From Cohnella rhizoplanae (GTDB lineage: Bacteria; Bacillota; Bacilli; Paenibacillales; Paenibacillaceae): a stretch of DNA of 64,000 nucleotides. Under the pieces are notes generated by a model that was given only the letters and a program-made list of their open reading frames with translations, was not told where the DNA came from and did no database searches. The translations under genes were made by a program, and so were the position numbers. Shown here piece after piece: positions 25,649 through 35,193 of the stretch; position 1 is the stretch's first letter, and every line of letters starts with the position of its first letter. Location of the stretch: positions 186,001 to 250,000 of the forward strand of contig NZ_CAOJCN010000004.1 of assembly GCF_948329515.1 (NCBI RefSeq). Direction: 5' to 3'.

Positions 25649-27396
25649 ATACGCTGAAAAGGCTTTTCAAAAATTTGTCTTTGTTACAGAAGCTGCTTCT
25701 CATGTTTCTTACCGTAACGATTACCCCTCTTTTATTCATTACGGTTTTCTTCTATGATCGCACCGAGCAACGGCTGTTGGAGTTGACCTACGAGAATATG
25801 TCCAGCAGCAACCAACAAATCAACAGCAATGTAAATGCGCAATTGGATGGTCTCCGCCAAATTTCGTCTCTGATTTATACGGATGAAACTTTACAAACTT
25901 ATCTTACGCAAACGTACACAAGCGACTATTCGTTCGTCGAAGCGTACCGATATATCGATGGTCTCTTATACAGCTTGCTGACCGCAAACAACAACATTGC
26001 TAGCATCAACCTTTATGTACACAACAAAACACTCCCTGAGGATGGTCTGTTTCTCAAACATATCACCCCTGAAAATCTGCCGATCGAGTATCTCATTCAA
26101 TTACAACAAACATACGGCAACAATATATTCAGCAACGTGATTCAGGACAAAACCGGGAAAAACGTGATTTACCTGGGGCGTATTCTCAACTTTAACACCC
26201 AAAACCAACATTACGGGATGGCTACAATCGGTCTCTATGAAGAACTACTCTACCGGTTAATTGAAAAAGAAGAGCAAAATAAAAGCGTCTATTTGCTCAA
26301 TGAAAAGAATCAGATTATCTCCGCAGCCGACAAATCGCTTTTAAACCTGCCGTTCAGCGAAGCCATCGGCCCCGACCTGTCTATCAATCAAGAAGTGGTC
26401 ACCATAAACGGACATCGCCATCTGCTGGTGTATAACACCATGTATCATGGTTGGAAAACAGTCTCTCTCACCCCCATTGACGAAATCATGCGTTCATCTC
26501 GTAAGACAGCCATGCAAATCGTTGTCATTGCGCTTTTTAGTCTCGTCCTCTCTCTATTAATGATCATTGTCATGGCCAACTATTTTTCACGCCGTCTGCG
26601 TAAGTTAAACCGTCAGGCTTCGAAAGTAGAGCAGGGAAATTTCACCCTCTTGCCCGATGATTCAAGCAGGGATGAAATCGGTCAATTAGGCACGGCTTTC
26701 AACAAGATGAGCGCACGCCTCAAAGAGTTGATCGATACGCTGTATGTCAAGGAAATTGCCAAGCGCGATGCGGAACTTTATGCCCTGCAAAGTCAGATCA
26801 ATCCGCATTTTCTTTATAATACGCTCTCGGGCATTTCCTCTCTGGCCATCCAAAACAGCGATCTGGAAGTAAGCAAACTCGTCAACCATCTCGCAAGATT
26901 CTATCAAACCTCGCTGAATATGGGGCATCAATATATTACGTTGGAAAAAGAACTTGCCCTTACAAAGCACTATCTTGCCATCCAGCATATGCGCTTCGAA
27001 GATAGCTTTATGGAACACTGGGAAATAGACGAAAGCCTGTTATCCTATGAAACGTTAAAATTGTTGCTGCAACCTTTTGTGGAAAACGCCATTAATCACG
27101 CCATAGACGATGACCATCATTGCCTGAAAATTGCCATTCGGGTTTACCCATCCGTGCACGTTGGCGTTCCAGCGCTCGTATTGGAAGTAGAAGACGATGG
27201 ATGCGGAATGTCTTCCGATCAAGTAGCAGCCCTGTTATCTTCGGAATCGAAAGCAGGGTATGGAATTAAAAACGTTCATGAACGCGTGCAGCTTGCTTAT
27301 GGGAAGGACTACGGCGTAACCATTCACAGTCAAGTTGGATGCGGCACCAAAATTATGATCATGCTGCCTTTGCAGCAGCAGCTGAACAATCGTTGA
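25645..27396 (+). CDS. sensor histidine kinase, YesM family
   Basis: A 583-residue membrane kinase. Transmembrane segment near residues 12-36 (LLLMFLTVTITPLLFITVFFY), an extracellular sensor of about 260 residues, a second membrane segment (IVVIALFSLVLSLLMIIVMANYF), HAMP with RDEIGQLGTAFNKM, a His_kinase domain with phospho-acceptor H in QSQINPHFLYNTL, and a HATPase with LLQPFVENAINHAI and GYGIKNVHERVQLAYG. Translationally coupled to the regulator by a 4-base overlap. Probably senses the sugar, perhaps with the lipoprotein's help. Confidence 0.94.
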   Translation: MNTLKRLFKNLSLLQKLLLMFLTVTITPLLFITVFFYDRTEQRLLELTYENMSSSNQQINSNVNAQLDGLRQISSLIYTDETLQTYLTQTYTSDYSFVEAYRYIDGLLYSLLTANNNIASINLYVHNKTLPEDGLFLKHITPENLPIEYLIQLQQTYGNNIFSNVIQDKTGKNVIYLGRILNFNTQNQHYGMATIGLYEELLYRLIEKEEQNKSVYLLNEKNQIISAADKSLLNLPFSEAIGPDLSINQEVVTINGHRHLLVYNTMYHGWKTVSLTPIDEIMRSSRKTAMQIVVIALFSLVLSLLMIIVMANYFSRRLRKLNRQASKVEQGNFTLLPDDSSRDEIGQLGTAFNKMSARLKELIDTLYVKEIAKRDAELYALQSQINPHFLYNTLSGISSLAIQNSDLEVSKLVNHLARFYQTSLNMGHQYITLEKELALTKHYLAIQHMRFEDSFMEHWEIDESLLSYETLKLLLQPFVENAINHAIDDDHHCLKIAIRVYPSVHVGVPALVLEVEDDGCGMSSDQVAALLSSESKAGYGIKNVHERVQLAYGKDYGVTIHSQVGCGTKIMIMLPLQQQLNNR

Positions 27397-27545
27397 CTGC
27401 CCCACGGGACTCCGGGTCTGCAGGCGAGATCGTTCGTTTCCGATAGGATTCAGAGGATATTAGGATGGATTAACTCTTTCCGTTCCCCCGATAATAGGGG
27501 CAGGTGATCGGTCCAGTATCACCGATTAATGGAGGAGGGAAAATC

Positions 27546-29846
27546 ATGTCGTTTAAGAAAGCAGTAAGTTTCGTAATGGTATTCATTATTATGCTTACGT
27601 CTGTTCCTTCGGCTTTTGCGATTGATCCCGGAACGCAGTACGCTACATCCTCGCCTAATGGCTCGCTCACGGCGACTATGTACTTGGAAGGCGGCGAATT
27701 ATTCTACACCATTACCAAAAACGGCGCGACAATCGTCGAGAAATCGCGGATGGGCCTGAAGACCACCGGTACGGATTTCTACTCGGGAATGTCATTCGTA
27801 TCGACCAGCACAACCTCGTGGAACAATACCTATTCTATACCGGGCGGCAAAAAAAGCGTAAACCAAGATAACGCGGTACAAAGGGAATATGTCGTGTCGA
27901 AGGGCTCCGCTCAGCTTAAAATATTCATGACGGTATATAATGATGGATTCGGTTTCAGATACTATCTTCCCGGGATGGGAGAGACCTTTATCGAAAAGGA
28001 ATATACCGAATACAATTTCCCTAACGGAACGGGCGGATGGGGATACCCGCCGGTTAACACTTACGAGGGAACCTGGCAATATTACGGTTCCACAGCATTA
28101 GACACCACCACGGTTACCATGCCTTTTTTAGCCTCGATTAACAACAACGCTTATTGGGCTTTATTTTCTGAAGCGAATGTATATAACGCGGATGGGACTT
28201 ATTGTCCATCGGTTCTCACCGGGAGCGCGGGACAGAACATGAAGTTTTCCTGCGCCGCTGACCAAGCTCAGTATGGAACGCAGATTCAAGCCGCTTTGCC
28301 TTTCCAGACGCCTTACCGGGCCGTGATCGTCACTGACAATCTTAACGATTTGGTTAATTCAACCCTGGTGCAGAACCTGAACCCGCCGTCCAAAATCGCT
28401 GACACCAGTTGGATCAAGCCGGGTGTCGCCGCATGGTCCTGGTGGTCCGAGGACTATTACGGCGATCCGGGCGTTCCTGAAGGCTATCGTGAAGTGCCTT
28501 ATACTTACGCGCGCCAAAAGGATTATGTGGACTTCGCAGCTTCAATGGGGTGGAAATATGTCACCGTTGACGCCGGATGGGTGAAATGGACCGACGGTAC
28601 CGTCGCGGATCTCGTCCAATACGCCGCCACCAAGAACGTGGGCATATTCATATGGGCAAGTCCGTATGTCCATACCCCATATGGCGCGAGCCGGATGAAT
28701 TTGCGTAAATGGGCGAGCTGGGGCATTAAAGGAGTAAAGGTGGACATGACGGCAAACGACTCGCAGGTTGGGATGAACTTTCTGGAGTCGGTAGCCGACT
28801 ATTGCGCCGAGCTTAAGCTTATGGTCTATTTCCACAACTCCACGAAACCGGGCGGAGAAGAGCGTACTTGGCCTAATATTATAGGTTCCGAAGGGGTGCT
28901 GGGCTCCGAACGCTATAAACTGTATTGGCCGCCGGCTCCAACCGCCGTTCACAATACGACGCTGCCGTTCACGAGAAACGTGCTGGGCTCCATGGATTAC
29001 ACCTCCGTCGCGCTTAGCAACACGAACAAAAACACGACGCAGGGCCACCAGTTGGCGATGTCCATTGTCTTCGAGTCCAAAATTTCCAACTATGCCGATT
29101 CCATAGACATATACGGAAACTGGAAGGGCACCGAGCTTCTGCGGGTTGTGCCGGCCTCATGGGACGAGACGAAGCTCCTGGACGGGTTCCCGGGGAGTCA
29201 CGTAGTTATGGCAAGGCGAAGCGGTTCGGATTGGTATATCGGGGCGATGACCGACGGCGCGAGGACAGTCACGATTCCCCTTTCAAGCCTGAACCTTGGT
29301 TCCGGCAACTACACCGCTTATGTCTATAAGGACGGAGCTACGGCAGAATCCATAAGTAAAGTAACCAGTACGGTGACAGCCTCTTCTACGCTGACGATTC
29401 CTCTTTTACAGACCGGAGGCGCCGCGGTTTTGATTTCAAAGACTACCGTACCCAGCATGCCCAATGATCCATATACTTATTATGAAGCGGAAAGCGCTAC
29501 GCTTGCCGGTGCCGCTTCCGTCATAAGCTGCGTCAACTGCTCTAACGGCAATAAAGTCGGCAACCTGGGCAGTAATTCAGGCACCGTGCAATTCAATGTG
29601 ACCGTACCGGCCGCGGGTACTTACAAAGTTAAGCTGAATTATCTGGCAGCCGACGAGAGATGGCCCAGCTACAGTCTGAATGGCGGCCCCAATACATTGC
29701 TTAAAATAAGGCTGGATTCAGGAAGCTGGAATGTGGTGCGGAGCTATGTTACAACCATGAACTTGAACGCCGGCAGCAATACGATCAAGTTCTCCTATAC
29801 CAATTGGGGATCTGAAATCGACAAGATCGGAATTCTGGCAACGTAG
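27546..29846 (+). CDS. glycoside hydrolase family 97, secreted, with CBM35-like domain
   Basis: A 766-residue secreted GH97 enzyme. Signal peptide with predicted cleavage after PSAFA (residue 25), N-terminal beta-sandwich, then a TIM barrel from SWIKPGVAAWSWW. D400 in KVDM is the likely nucleophile and E455 in LGSERYK lies 55 residues later, the same spacing as in the cytoplasmic paralogue, suggesting a retaining alpha-galactosidase. The C-terminus (from YYEAESATLAGAASV, about 650-766) is a CBM35/CBM6-like galactose-binding module. GGAGGAGGG precedes the ATG at 27546. It follows the kinase by about 150 bases on the same strand. Confidence 0.9.
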   Translation: MSFKKAVSFVMVFIIMLTSVPSAFAIDPGTQYATSSPNGSLTATMYLEGGELFYTITKNGATIVEKSRMGLKTTGTDFYSGMSFVSTSTTSWNNTYSIPGGKKSVNQDNAVQREYVVSKGSAQLKIFMTVYNDGFGFRYYLPGMGETFIEKEYTEYNFPNGTGGWGYPPVNTYEGTWQYYGSTALDTTTVTMPFLASINNNAYWALFSEANVYNADGTYCPSVLTGSAGQNMKFSCAADQAQYGTQIQAALPFQTPYRAVIVTDNLNDLVNSTLVQNLNPPSKIADTSWIKPGVAAWSWWSEDYYGDPGVPEGYREVPYTYARQKDYVDFAASMGWKYVTVDAGWVKWTDGTVADLVQYAATKNVGIFIWASPYVHTPYGASRMNLRKWASWGIKGVKVDMTANDSQVGMNFLESVADYCAELKLMVYFHNSTKPGGEERTWPNIIGSEGVLGSERYKLYWPPAPTAVHNTTLPFTRNVLGSMDYTSVALSNTNKNTTQGHQLAMSIVFESKISNYADSIDIYGNWKGTELLRVVPASWDETKLLDGFPGSHVVMARRSGSDWYIGAMTDGARTVTIPLSSLNLGSGNYTAYVYKDGATAESISKVTSTVTASSTLTIPLLQTGGAAVLISKTTVPSMPNDPYTYYEAESATLAGAASVISCVNCSNGNKVGNLGSNSGTVQFNVTVPAAGTYKVKLNYLAADERWPSYSLNGGPNTLLKIRLDSGSWNVVRSYVTTMNLNAGSNTIKFSYTNWGSEIDKIGILAT

Positions 29847-29888
29847 AAATCTCGAAAATTTTTAGCGCCCATGCTCGACGCACTGCAA

Positions 29889-29920
29889 CAAAGGCTGCCG
29901 ATTGGCAGCCTTTGTTTGTT
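29889..29920 (+). terminator. terminator of secreted GH97 gene
   Basis: AAAGGCTGCC-GATT-GGCAGCCTTT stem followed by GTTTGTTT. Confidence 0.8.
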
Positions 29921-29955
29921 TGGGATGTGCGTTTCATTCACTTACTTGCTCTCTT

Positions 29956-31392
29956 TTAGTGCATCGCATGCGCGACTTCGCGCTTGACGATAACGCGACG
30001 AATAAAGAAGCTTACGACCAAGCCGACCAATGCAATGGCCATGGTGAACAAGAATACGTGCTGCGAGCCGGCCGTCATGGCGAGTGCGATTTCACTTGGT
30101 TTGGTCGGAGCAGCGGAACTGTGCAGATAGCTTTCTGTACCGCTCGTTAAGAAGCTGATGGCGACGGCAGTCCCGATGGCACCGATGACCTGCTGAAAGG
30201 TATTCATGACCGCTGTGCCATGCGGATACAGTTCCGGCGGCAGCTGGTTGAGCCCGTTCGTCTGGGCAGGCATCCAGATCAGGGCAATCCCGACCATGAG
30301 CCCGATATGCAGAGCTACGATAAAGGCAACCGAAGAATCGGGAGTTATCGTGCTGAATAGCCAGAGCATCGTGGCAACGATCGCGAGGCCCGGAATAACG
30401 ATCCATTTCGGTCCGTGCTTATCGAATAATCGCCCGACGCGCGGCGACAGGATACCGTTCAGCGCGCTGCCCGGCAAGAGCATAAGTCCGGCAGTAAACA
30501 CGGAGAGCCCTGCACCCTTCTGCAAGAACATCGGCAGGATAATCATGCTCGACATAATGATCAACATACATGACAGCACAAGCAGCAGCCCTACGATGTA
30601 CATCGGATATTTGAAGACACCCAGGTTCAGCATGGGATCGTGCATCAAGTTCTGCCGCAGGATAAACAACGCCAGCGCGATAACCCCCACGACGATGGAT
30701 GCGATCACGACCGGACTTCCCCAGCCTTCGACGCCTTCGCCTGCCTTGCTAAAGCCGAACACGATGCCGCCGAAGCCGATCGTCGATAATACGACGGACA
30801 GCAGGTCGATCCGAGGCTTCTTGACCTCGGTGACATTATCTAGATACTTCAAACCCACCAACATGCCGGCGATCAGAAAGACGAGCGAGAACCAGAAGAT
30901 ATAATGCCAGGATAAATACTCGATTAATAACCCGCCTACGGTGGGTCCTGTCGCAGGCGCGAACATGATGACCAGTCCGACGAACCCCATCGCGGCACCA
31001 CGCTTCTCAGGGGGGAAAATGACAAGGATGGTATTGAACATAAGGGGCAGCAATAAGCCCATGCCGACCGCCTGCAAGACGCGAGCAACCATCAACATTT
31101 CAAAATTGAGCGCAAGCGCGGCAATCAATGTCCCTACGATCAGAAAGATAGTCGACGCCGTGAACATCTGCCTCGTCGTAAACATCTGAAGCAGCAATCC
31201 GCTCATCGGCATTAGAATACCTAGCGTAAGCAGAAACCCCGTCGTTAACCACTGTGCGGTAGCGGCCGTAATTTCGAACACATCCATTAAATTCGTCATG
31301 GCTATGTTTAATGCGGTCTCGCTAAACATACCGACAAAACCGCAGATGAGCAGCGATGCCAAGATCGCTCGCGTATTGTATACTTTGTTCAT
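29956..31392 (-). CDS. MFS drug-efflux transporter (DHA2/EmrB type)
   Basis: A 478-residue proton-coupled exporter with about 14 hydrophobic segments. Diagnostic pieces are ETALNIAMTNLMDVFEITAATAQWLTTGFLLTLGILMPMSGLLLQMFTTRQMF, then RVLQAVGMGLLLPLMFNTILVIFPPEKRGAAMGFVGLVIMFAPATGPTVGGLL, the motif-C region. Three successive ATG codons exist (31398, 31395, 31392); the last has the best distance from AAGGAG. It follows a MarR gene by 80 bases, and a MarR-like palindrome lies in the gap, so it is probably derepressed by its toxic substrates. Confidence 0.92.
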   Translation of the reverse strand: MNKVYNTRAILASLLICGFVGMFSETALNIAMTNLMDVFEITAATAQWLTTGFLLTLGILMPMSGLLLQMFTTRQMFTASTIFLIVGTLIAALALNFEMLMVARVLQAVGMGLLLPLMFNTILVIFPPEKRGAAMGFVGLVIMFAPATGPTVGGLLIEYLSWHYIFWFSLVFLIAGMLVGLKYLDNVTEVKKPRIDLLSVVLSTIGFGGIVFGFSKAGEGVEGWGSPVVIASIVVGVIALALFILRQNLMHDPMLNLGVFKYPMYIVGLLLVLSCMLIIMSSMIILPMFLQKGAGLSVFTAGLMLLPGSALNGILSPRVGRLFDKHGPKWIVIPGLAIVATMLWLFSTITPDSSVAFIVALHIGLMVGIALIWMPAQTNGLNQLPPELYPHGTAVMNTFQQVIGAIGTAVAISFLTSGTESYLHSSAAPTKPSEIALAMTAGSQHVFLFTMAIALVGLVVSFFIRRVIVKREVAHAMH

Positions 31393-31440
31393 CATCATAC
31401 TCCTTATTCATTCATTCAAGACCATTTGTGCAGCCAGCTA

Positions 31441-31462
31441 CATCTTTAGCAAGCTAAATATG
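31441..31462. promoter_or_regulatory. MarR operator 2, upstream of MFS gene
   Basis: CATCTTTAGC/GCTAAATATG arms with AA between, one mismatch, about 50 bases before the transporter start. Shares the TTTAGC core with the perfect palindrome at 31931-31952. Confidence 0.55.
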
Positions 31463-31478
31463 TGATGGAAGAAAACCC

Positions 31479-31904
31479 TCAACATAAGTTGCTCTCCATT
31501 TGCTTTAAAAGACGTCTCAACAACAGGCGCTCTTCCGGCAAGACCGATTCGAGCAGCTTTTCTTGTTGCTGCTTCCATTTCGCAGCGACTGGTTCCTCTA
31601 GCGCTTTGCCTTCTTCCGTTAAAAAAATTCGCATAACCCTTGCATCATGCTCGTCACGCATGCGGTAAATAAATTGATTTTGCTCCAGGCATTTCACCAT
31701 GTTCGTAACCGTTGGCGGCTCGCACTTTAGATGCTCGCAAAGCTGCATCTGCGTGATTCCGTCGCCTGACCATAAACGGGCAAGCAAGTTATCCTGGCCG
31801 ACATAAAGATTAATCTCCCGAAGCGATTCGCTGTAATCTCGGCGCATGCGGGAGGAAATCCGATCTAACGACTGACGAATGTCGCAATCCACCGAATCTG
31901 CCAT
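31479..31904 (-). CDS. MarR family transcriptional regulator
   Basis: A 141-residue MarR regulator. SLREINLYVGQDNLLARLWSGDGITQMQLCEHLKCEPPTVTNMVKCLEQNQFIYRMRDEHDARVMRIFLTEEGKAL shows the winged helix with recognition helix EPPTVTNMVKCLEQ and the DxR wing. It heads an operon with the MFS exporter. A perfect palindrome at its promoter and a second near-copy before the exporter gene support repression of both by this protein. Ligand unknown. Confidence 0.9.
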   Translation of the reverse strand: MADSVDCDIRQSLDRISSRMRRDYSESLREINLYVGQDNLLARLWSGDGITQMQLCEHLKCEPPTVTNMVKCLEQNQFIYRMRDEHDARVMRIFLTEEGKALEEPVAAKWKQQQEKLLESVLPEERLLLRRLLKQMESNLC

Positions 31905-31930
31905 AAGTATTAATCCCCTTAGCCACCGCT

Positions 31931-31952
31931 TATATTTAGCCGACTAAATATA
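31931..31952. promoter_or_regulatory. MarR operator 1
   Basis: Perfect 9-bp arms TATATTTAG and CTAAATATA separated by CCGA, 27 bases upstream of the MarR start codon. Confidence 0.65.
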
Positions 31953-32046
31953 TCATCCGGAATAGGTTGTGTCAATGTGGTTTATTGGCTGACTTTTCGA
32001 CTTTGCTTGCGATACGGTTCGGCGTATCCTCTCTGAGGCGAAATTT

Positions 32047-32075
32047 AAGGGCACCGATTGAGTGCCCTTACTATT
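32047..32075 (-). terminator. terminator after glycosyltransferase
   Basis: AAGGGCAC/GTGCCCTT stem with 7-base loop; T-rich on both sides. It lies between the MarR promoter region and the glycosyltransferase stop. Confidence 0.55.
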
Positions 32076-32250
32076 TTATTTAGCGGAGCCAATTTGTTGT
32101 AGACGCGCCGGCAGCCGATCACAGGGGATCAAGAAGGTTGTCATTCCTCGGATCTCGATTCGACAATCGAGGCAGGAGGCCCGTCGGAAGGATCTCCCGG
32201 CAAAGTCGCCCTTCCGGTCGAATCTACGCGCGCCGTTGTCGCTTACTTCC

Positions 32251-33534
32251 TTACTTGGAAGCTGCAAGCTTCTCTAATTCCTTCACCGTATTTTCGATCG
32301 CGTCCATCGATTGGAACTCCTTGGACAAGCGCGTTACGTTCCTCTTGTATTGGGGTTCGTTAAGCACTTGCTTTATTGCATGCAAGATTTTCTCTTTCGT
32401 CGGACGGTCGGTCTTTAAATTGATCCCTACGCCCGACCATTCGACTCGCGCGGACACCTCCGGCTTATCCTCGGTTTTACCGGCGGTGACGATCGGAACG
32501 CCATAATAGATCGCCTGCTGTACGCCTCCGTAACCTCCGTTCGTCACAATCGTGTCTACATGCGGCAACAATTCATGATGAGGAACGAAGCTCTCCAATC
32601 GAACATTATCCGGCAATGGAATATCCATGTCCGATAGAGGCCTCCCCCCCGTCGTAGCCACAACCAGGACGTCTTCTCCGGCTAGGGCTTGTATGGTAGG
32701 AATAAGCAACTGACCGAAATCCTGATTCGCGATCGTTCCCTGCGTGACGTGTACTACCTTACGACCCTTCATCTCGTCCCACCATGGGGGAGGGACGAAT
32801 TCGGTTGGCTTAGCGGGCAAGTACGGACCGACGAACCGAACAATGCCCGGCATATCGCTCCGAGGATATTCGAAGGAAGGACTCGTCCCCTGCAGAACCA
32901 GATCAGTTGTCAGTGCGGGGGCTGACAGTGCGAAGTAAGGCAGCTTCGGCACGTTTATTTCGGACAATAATTTGTTCGCATGTTTTTGCACATCCGCGAA
33001 CATGACTTTTTCAACCAATACGTTCAACAATTTGTTGCGAAGTCGACCGATTGCGCTTGCGTTAGGCTGAATCCCCAGACCGAAGGGAGCCGTATCGCGA
33101 CTGCTTAAAGTCAAAGGAAAGACCCCATAAGCCGCTATCTTAGGAGCGTTGCCCGTCAGCTTCAACGGCAGCATCCCGGTAAATGCGGCATCTATGACAA
33201 CTACATCCGCGGGAAACTCCTGTAGTAACTTGGAGATATCCGCGGCATAGGCGGGCATTTCTCCGAAGAAAATATGCTTTAAATCGAATTTCATTTGTTG
33301 TACTCCCTGAAACCCGCTTCTTTCGGGAAACCAATCTTCATACCGGCTATCGTCCAAATCTTTAGCCGACCGCACTTTCGCAAATCGCGCGCCTGTCGCT
33401 TCGATTTTTACTCTATATTTAGAAGTACTGTACCACATCACCTCATGTCCGGCATCAACCAAGCGCTTCGCGATCGGGAGACCCGGACTGATATGCCCTT
33501 GAATAGGCATAACCGCGAATAAAAATTTAGACAT
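32251..33534 (-). CDS. MGT-type glycosyltransferase (GT1)
   Basis: A 427-residue GT-B fold glycosyltransferase of the UDP-glucuronosyl/macrolide transferase type. The N-terminus KFLFAVMPIQGHISPGLPIAKRLVDAGHEVMWY is the acceptor-side strand with the catalytic-His context GHISP. The donor-side part has VHVTQGTIANQDFGQLLIPTIQAL, ESFVPHHELLPHVDTIVTNGGYGGVQQAIYYGVPIV and later DKPEVSARVEWSGVGINL. Such enzymes transfer sugars from UDP donors onto small lipophilic molecules. No neighbouring biosynthesis genes, so a detoxifying role is as likely as a biosynthetic one. Confidence 0.88.
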   Translation of the reverse strand: MSKFLFAVMPIQGHISPGLPIAKRLVDAGHEVMWYSTSKYRVKIEATGARFAKVRSAKDLDDSRYEDWFPERSGFQGVQQMKFDLKHIFFGEMPAYAADISKLLQEFPADVVVIDAAFTGMLPLKLTGNAPKIAAYGVFPLTLSSRDTAPFGLGIQPNASAIGRLRNKLLNVLVEKVMFADVQKHANKLLSEINVPKLPYFALSAPALTTDLVLQGTSPSFEYPRSDMPGIVRFVGPYLPAKPTEFVPPPWWDEMKGRKVVHVTQGTIANQDFGQLLIPTIQALAGEDVLVVATTGGRPLSDMDIPLPDNVRLESFVPHHELLPHVDTIVTNGGYGGVQQAIYYGVPIVTAGKTEDKPEVSARVEWSGVGINLKTDRPTKEKILHAIKQVLNEPQYKRNVTRLSKEFQSMDAIENTVKELEKLAASK

Positions 33535-33898
33535 TGTTCCACTCCTGACTGCAATTTATTATTTACGATTTTCATAATATCAACTTACCGTTATCGCATT
33601 GTAAAACCTGCAGCGGCAAAACCTGGATACCATTGTCGGTTAAAATATCTCTCAGACAAGGCAAGTATTAAAGCTGGCAGTTAAATAAAAGGGCATAAAA
33701 AGGCGGCATCCACCAGAAATACGGAGCAGATGTCGCCTTTTTGAACAATATCATTTTTACCACCACTTATGGTGCGGTTCAGCCCCGTTCTATTCGAGGA
33801 TGTATCTTTCGCCGTCTAAGCTCTTTTAATTAGACCGATACCTACACGCATATTTTCAAAATCATGCCCGGCAAGGAACTCCACATAATAACATTCCC
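33535..33898. other. 364-base gap without a clear gene
   Basis: Holds the promoter region of the glycosyltransferase and a strong hairpin at 33697-33742. On the minus strand, immediately after rlmH, a short stop-terminated frame ending ENMRVGIGLIKRA looks protein-like but has no start or ribosome site. Otherwise nothing recognised. Confidence 0.5.
33697..33742. terminator. bidirectional-looking hairpin terminator
   Basis: AAAAAGGCGGCATC and GATGTCGCCTTTTT arms with one mismatch, A-run and T-run on the two sides. It sits about 155 bases downstream of the rlmH stop (minus strand) and before the glycosyltransferase promoter; it is too far to assign firmly. Confidence 0.65.
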
Positions 33899-34381
33899 TT
33901 ACTTATGATACGGTTCCCCCCGATTAATCTTAAACGCCCGATACACCTGCTCCAGCAGCAGCACGCGCATGAGCTGGTGCGGATAGGTCATCCGCCCGAA
34001 GCTCAGCTTCTTGTCGGCGCGAGCCAAGACGGCGGGCGAGAGGCCAAGCGAGCCGCCGATGATGAAGGCGACGGCGCCGCCACCGTAGACAGCTTGGCGG
34101 TCCAGGTGCGCGGCGAGCTGCTCGCTGGACCAGGCGTCGCCGTCGATCGCGAGCGCGACGACGTGCGCGTCGGGCTTCAGCGCAGCGAGGATGCGCTCGC
34201 CTTCGCGGACGCGGACCTGCTCTTCTTCGGCCGGGCTCATGGCGTCCGGCGTCTTCTCGTCCGGCAGCTCGCGGATGTCGAGCCTGGCGTAGGCGCCCAG
34301 CCTTTTCGAATATTCGGCCACGCCATCCGACCAATACTTCTCCTTAAGCTTGCCCACGCATACGATCTGAATTTGCATCAT
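33899..34381 (-). CDS. rlmH: 23S rRNA (pseudouridine1915-N3) methyltransferase
   Basis: A 160-residue SPOUT-class methyltransferase acting on helix 69 of 23S rRNA in assembled ribosomes, using S-adenosylmethionine. The N-terminus [27 protein letters not shown], the SAM-binding knot [57 protein letters not shown] and exact C-terminal YHK are diagnostic. Two ATG codons are adjacent at the start; the second matches the family N-terminus better. Single gene. Confidence 0.96.
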   Translation of the reverse strand: MMQIQIVCVGKLKEKYWSDGVAEYSKRLGAYARLDIRELPDEKTPDAMSPAEEEQVRVREGERILAALKPDAHVVALAIDGDAWSSEQLAAHLDRQAVYGGGAVAFIIGGSLGLSPAVLARADKKLSFGRMTYPHQLMRVLLLEQVYRAFKINRGEPYHK

Positions 34382-34462
34382 GATGATTCAACCGTCCTTC
34401 CGACCTCGTTCTGTCACCTGTAGCTTGTCCCAACGGCCGGAACGCCGTACAAACGCACTGCG

Positions 34463-35038
34463 TCAGCTTACGGGCGCCAATACCGCCGTAGCCACGGCCA
34501 GCACATCCCGCGTCATCGCCTCGGACGTACGTTGTCCGGGATGGCGGCTCCACTGCATGGCCGATCCGAATATCCCCCAGCTGATCACTTCCGCTGTCGT
34601 CTTGATCATCCCCTCCGCGACAGGCCCCTCTCTATCGCGCAGCCATCGGAGCAGCAGATCCTCGATCTCCTTCTGAATCGCGATCTCGAACATCGGCTCG
34701 AACTGGACGTCGCCCGGCGATGTATATTGACGCAGCCGCGCCATGAATTCGAACGTGACATGAATCAACGTCTGCAGGTCGTCCATTCCCGTCAGCGCAT
34801 AAGCAGGCAGGCGCATCTCCGCCACCTTGCGGAACTTGTCGCTCATCCAGCATGCCAGAAAGGCGTATTTATCTTCGAAGTGGGCGTAAAAAGTGGCGCG
34901 ATTGACCGTCGCGTGGGCCGCAATGTCTCGTACCGATATGGAGTAAATATTTTTCTTCTGCTCCAGCAGATCCATAAAGGATTGCAGCATCAGCTGACGC
35001 GTCCGCTTCACGCGGGGATCGTCCAGGTTAACTGGCAT
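34463..35038 (-). CDS. TetR family transcriptional regulator
   Basis: A 191-residue TetR regulator. The N-terminal HTH is seen in RVKRTRQLMLQSFMDLLEQKKNIYSISVRDIAAHATVNRATFYAHFEDKYAFLACW; the rest is a helical ligand-binding domain with no close match recalled. It diverges from the NmrA-type oxidoreductase; the 155-base gap contains two palindromes that may be its operators. Ligand unknown. Confidence 0.9.
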   Translation of the reverse strand: MPVNLDDPRVKRTRQLMLQSFMDLLEQKKNIYSISVRDIAAHATVNRATFYAHFEDKYAFLACWMSDKFRKVAEMRLPAYALTGMDDLQTLIHVTFEFMARLRQYTSPGDVQFEPMFEIAIQKEIEDLLLRWLRDREGPVAEGMIKTTAEVISWGIFGSAMQWSRHPGQRTSEAMTRDVLAVATAVLAPVS

Positions 35039-35068
35039 ATTCGACTCCGTCCCTTCCGGCGTTCCAAA

Positions 35069-35092
35069 CCGACATATCGACCACCATGTCGG
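35069..35092. promoter_or_regulatory. operator-like palindrome near tetR
   Basis: CCGACAT/ATGTCGG arms with a 10-base centre, 31 bases upstream of the TetR start codon in the divergent gap. Confidence 0.35.
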
Positions 35093-35152
35093 CTACGCAA
35101 CGTACTCGGCCGAATGCTGGTTGTTCGGGTACCGCGTTACGTTTACCTTTAC

Positions 35153-35162
35153 ACTGTACAGT
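35153..35162. promoter_or_regulatory. ACTGTACAGT palindrome at oxidoreductase promoter
   Basis: Perfect 10-bp palindrome lying between TTTACC (35142-35147) and TAGCAT (35164-35169), spacing 16, upstream of the NmrA-type gene. Suitable place for TetR repression. Confidence 0.4.
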
Positions 35163-35193
35163 CTAGCATAACGATAAAGAAAGGTGATTCAAC

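Noticed and set aside
33820..33898. Short minus-strand frame ending ENMRVGIGLIKRA after rlmH
   Set aside because: No start codon or ribosome site and only about 25 residues; listed only as part of the gap.
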